Shown here: positions 6,464-7,369 of the stretch, in pieces
How the letters are laid out: each line of letters begins with the position of its first letter
Position numbering within the stretch: position 1 is the stretch's first letter
Assembly (NCBI GenBank): GCA_017630115.1
Contig: JAGBVY010000088.1
Location: forward strand, 1-7,369
Source: Tidjanibacter sp.
GTDB lineage: Bacteria > Bacteroidota > Bacteroidia > Bacteroidales > Rikenellaceae
Reading direction: 5' to 3'
DNA length: 7,369 nucleotides
The notes under the pieces: generated by a model
The model's database searches: none
What the model saw: only the letters and a program-made list of their open reading frames with translations
What the model was told of the DNA's origin: nothing
Made by a program: the position numbers and the translations under genes

Positions 6464-7318
6464 CTATTTTTCACTGTTTTCAATTCGTATCACACCCTCC
6501 ACAAGCGCAGCATTGTAGAGGCTATCGTTATATTGCCCCACAATTTCAACACGGCGACGATTGTAGAGTATCTTCCTGACCATATCGGCCACCCTCTCCA
6601 AAGGTGCATTTTCGCCCTTGCGTAGCACCTCGTCAATCTGGATGAAGTATTTGCTGTCGGCATCGGCCATCTGTCGCACTTCACCTCCGGAGAGAATGTA
6701 GTCGTAGTTCTTGTCACGCCTAACGGGCAGATAGGACAAAAACTCACTAAAATCCACCCAACTGTCAAACGTATGGAGTTCAAAATTATTCTTCTTGCAC
6801 AAATCCAAAAAGTCTTGCTGTTTCTCGGCACCCTTCGAGCCCATTAGGTTGTAGAGTTTTACCGACTGGCGATAGTTGTCTGGAAGTCTTACGATGCGAC
6901 CTTTGAGTATGGTGCGGTCCATAAGGAACTCGCCGCGGTGGCTATTGTAATAGGACAAAACCATACTATCCGTAATGAGCGTGTCGAGCTTACCTGCCAA
7001 GTAGCGCTGTTCGAGGCGTGAAGAGAGCAGCGAGGTGCGGTAATCCTCAACAAGCCTATCCACGTCGGCCAACTCAGCTGCCAACACACTAACGGCCTCC
7101 TGAATCTTAACCTCCCTACGAACCCACTGGTTGATATAATTTTCGGCCAAAGCAACACTATCCGCACCAGTCGCACCAGCAGTAACGCCATCCAATTCGG
7201 ATAGCATCAGAGTAGCCTCGCCCACCCTTGCTATCTCCTTATCGTAGTGCAAGAGCTCGCAACCAACCATAAGGCCAGCAAGTGCGATAGTTGCTAATAT
7301 AGAAGTCCAACTTTTCAT
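6464..7318 (-). CDS. SurA-N-like periplasmic lipoprotein, probable chaperone without a clear parvulin domain
   Basis: The 284-residue product begins with a lipoprotein signal peptide (MKSWTSILATIALAG) and a lipobox MVGC with Cys20 as the lipidated residue. Residues 29-42, IARVGEATLMLSEL, and INQWVRREV (62-70) match the start of SurA/PpiC-type chaperone domains. A helical region runs to about 130. Residues about 135-260 have the length and layout of a parvulin-like domain, but I do not see the usual HILh, GG-x-h and GYH blocks, so isomerase activity is doubtful. The end, NRRRVEIVGQYNDSLYNAA, resembles the C-terminal helix of SurA relatives. Similar proteins in Bacteroidota are often annotated as peptidyl-prolyl isomerases. 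I chose ATG at 7318; an in-frame TTG at 7330 would add MYLK and fits the promoter spacing less well. It is the first gene of the operon, and the next gene follows after 4 bp. Its role with the SurA-like protein is inferred from this linkage. Confidence 0.8.
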   Translation of the reverse strand: MKSWTSILATIALAGLMVGCELLHYDKEIARVGEATLMLSELDGVTAGATGADSVALAENYINQWVRREVKIQEAVSVLAAELADVDRLVEDYRTSLLSSRLEQRYLAGKLDTLITDSMVLSYYNSHRGEFLMDRTILKGRIVRLPDNYRQSVKLYNLMGSKGAEKQQDFLDLCKKNNFELHTFDSWVDFSEFLSYLPVRRDKNYDYILSGGEVRQMADADSKYFIQIDEVLRKGENAPLERVADMVRKILYNRRRVEIVGQYNDSLYNAALVEGVIRIENSEK

Positions 7319-7338
7319 TTTCAAATACAAATCGGGCG

Positions 7339-7369
7339 CAAATATAACTCTGTAGAGTTAAAAACGCAA
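7339..7369 (-). promoter_or_regulatory. Bacteroidota-type promoter of the chaperone/OstA operon
   Basis: On the minus strand, TTG (7369-7367) at the window edge is followed after 20 bp by TATATTTG (7346-7339). This is an exact match to the TAnnTTTG -7 box of the Bacteroidota housekeeping sigma factor, with a fitting distance to the -33 TTTG (the first T would lie outside the window). A start site would fall near 7332-7335, leaving a leader of roughly 15 bases before the ATG at 7318. Confidence 0.7.
7345..7360. promoter_or_regulatory. Palindrome between the -33 and -7 boxes, possible operator
   Basis: TAACTCT (7345-7351) and AGAGTTA (7354-7360) are perfect reverse complements around GT. The 16-bp element fills most of the promoter spacer and overlaps the first two bases of the -7 box. 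A dimeric repressor or other regulator binding here could control the operon. A perfect 7-bp arm repeat at this place is suggestive, not proof. Confidence 0.45.

Noticed and set aside
6460..6483. TTG at 6483 as the start of the surA-like gene, giving a 20-bp overlap with the lipoprotein gene
   Set aside because: ATG at 6459 gives a normal signal peptide and a 4-base gap. The extra eight residues are charged and would lengthen the signal peptide N-region without need.
1..7369. CRISPR array, insertion sequence, tRNA or rRNA genes, or a defence system
   Set aside because: I saw no regularly spaced repeats, transposase, tRNA-like cloverleaf or rRNA sequence, and no nuclease, helicase, reverse transcriptase or toxin motif in any plausible reading frame. 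DUF2971 alone is not evidence of a defence system.

Overview
The window looks like chromosomal DNA of a Bacteroidales-type (Bacteroidota) bacterium. The evidence is the gene set: a porin of the OprO/OprP family, a DUF5606 protein, a Bacteroidota-style OstA-like protein with a long Asp-Ser-rich insert, and SurA-like PPIases. Translation starts lack clear Shine-Dalgarno sequences, and a good Bacteroidota-type promoter (TTG, 20 bp, TATATTTG) lies at the right edge on the minus strand. I cannot fix genus or species.

Layout. Positions 1-731 are visibly more AT-rich than the rest and hold debris: the last 25 codons of an unidentified reading frame (1-78), then a DUF2971-family gene (core 183-731) interrupted by an in-frame TAG at 219-221. 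Its 5' part is probably also frameshifted. Positions 732-913 are intergenic, with a run of three hairpins (735-819) that probably terminates transcription and insulates the next gene. Positions 914-2347 (+) encode a complete outer-membrane porin. A perfect 16-bp stem (2347-2384) ends this gene and also serves the convergent gene.

Positions 2411-7318 are all on the minus strand and read right to left: a SurA-N-like lipoprotein (6464-7318), a two-parvulin-domain SurA-like periplasmic PPIase (5077-6459), an OstA/LptA-like protein (2891-5074) and a DUF5606 protein (2411-2839). The first three are packed with gaps of 4 and 2 nt and clearly form one operon. Its products fit outer-membrane biogenesis: two periplasmic chaperones for beta-barrel proteins, followed by a probable LPS-transport component. 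The DUF5606 gene lies 51 bp downstream and is either the last cistron or has its own weak promoter.

Most of the window is a conserved housekeeping envelope locus. I see no defence island, CRISPR array, insertion sequence, tRNA or rRNA, and no clearly new multi-gene system. The points most worth a second look are the palindrome inside the operon promoter, the obligatory TTG start that ties the OstA-like gene to surA, the Asp-Ser octad repeat that splits the OstA-like protein, the His5 run at the mature end of the porin, and the decayed DUF2971 gene in AT-rich DNA.
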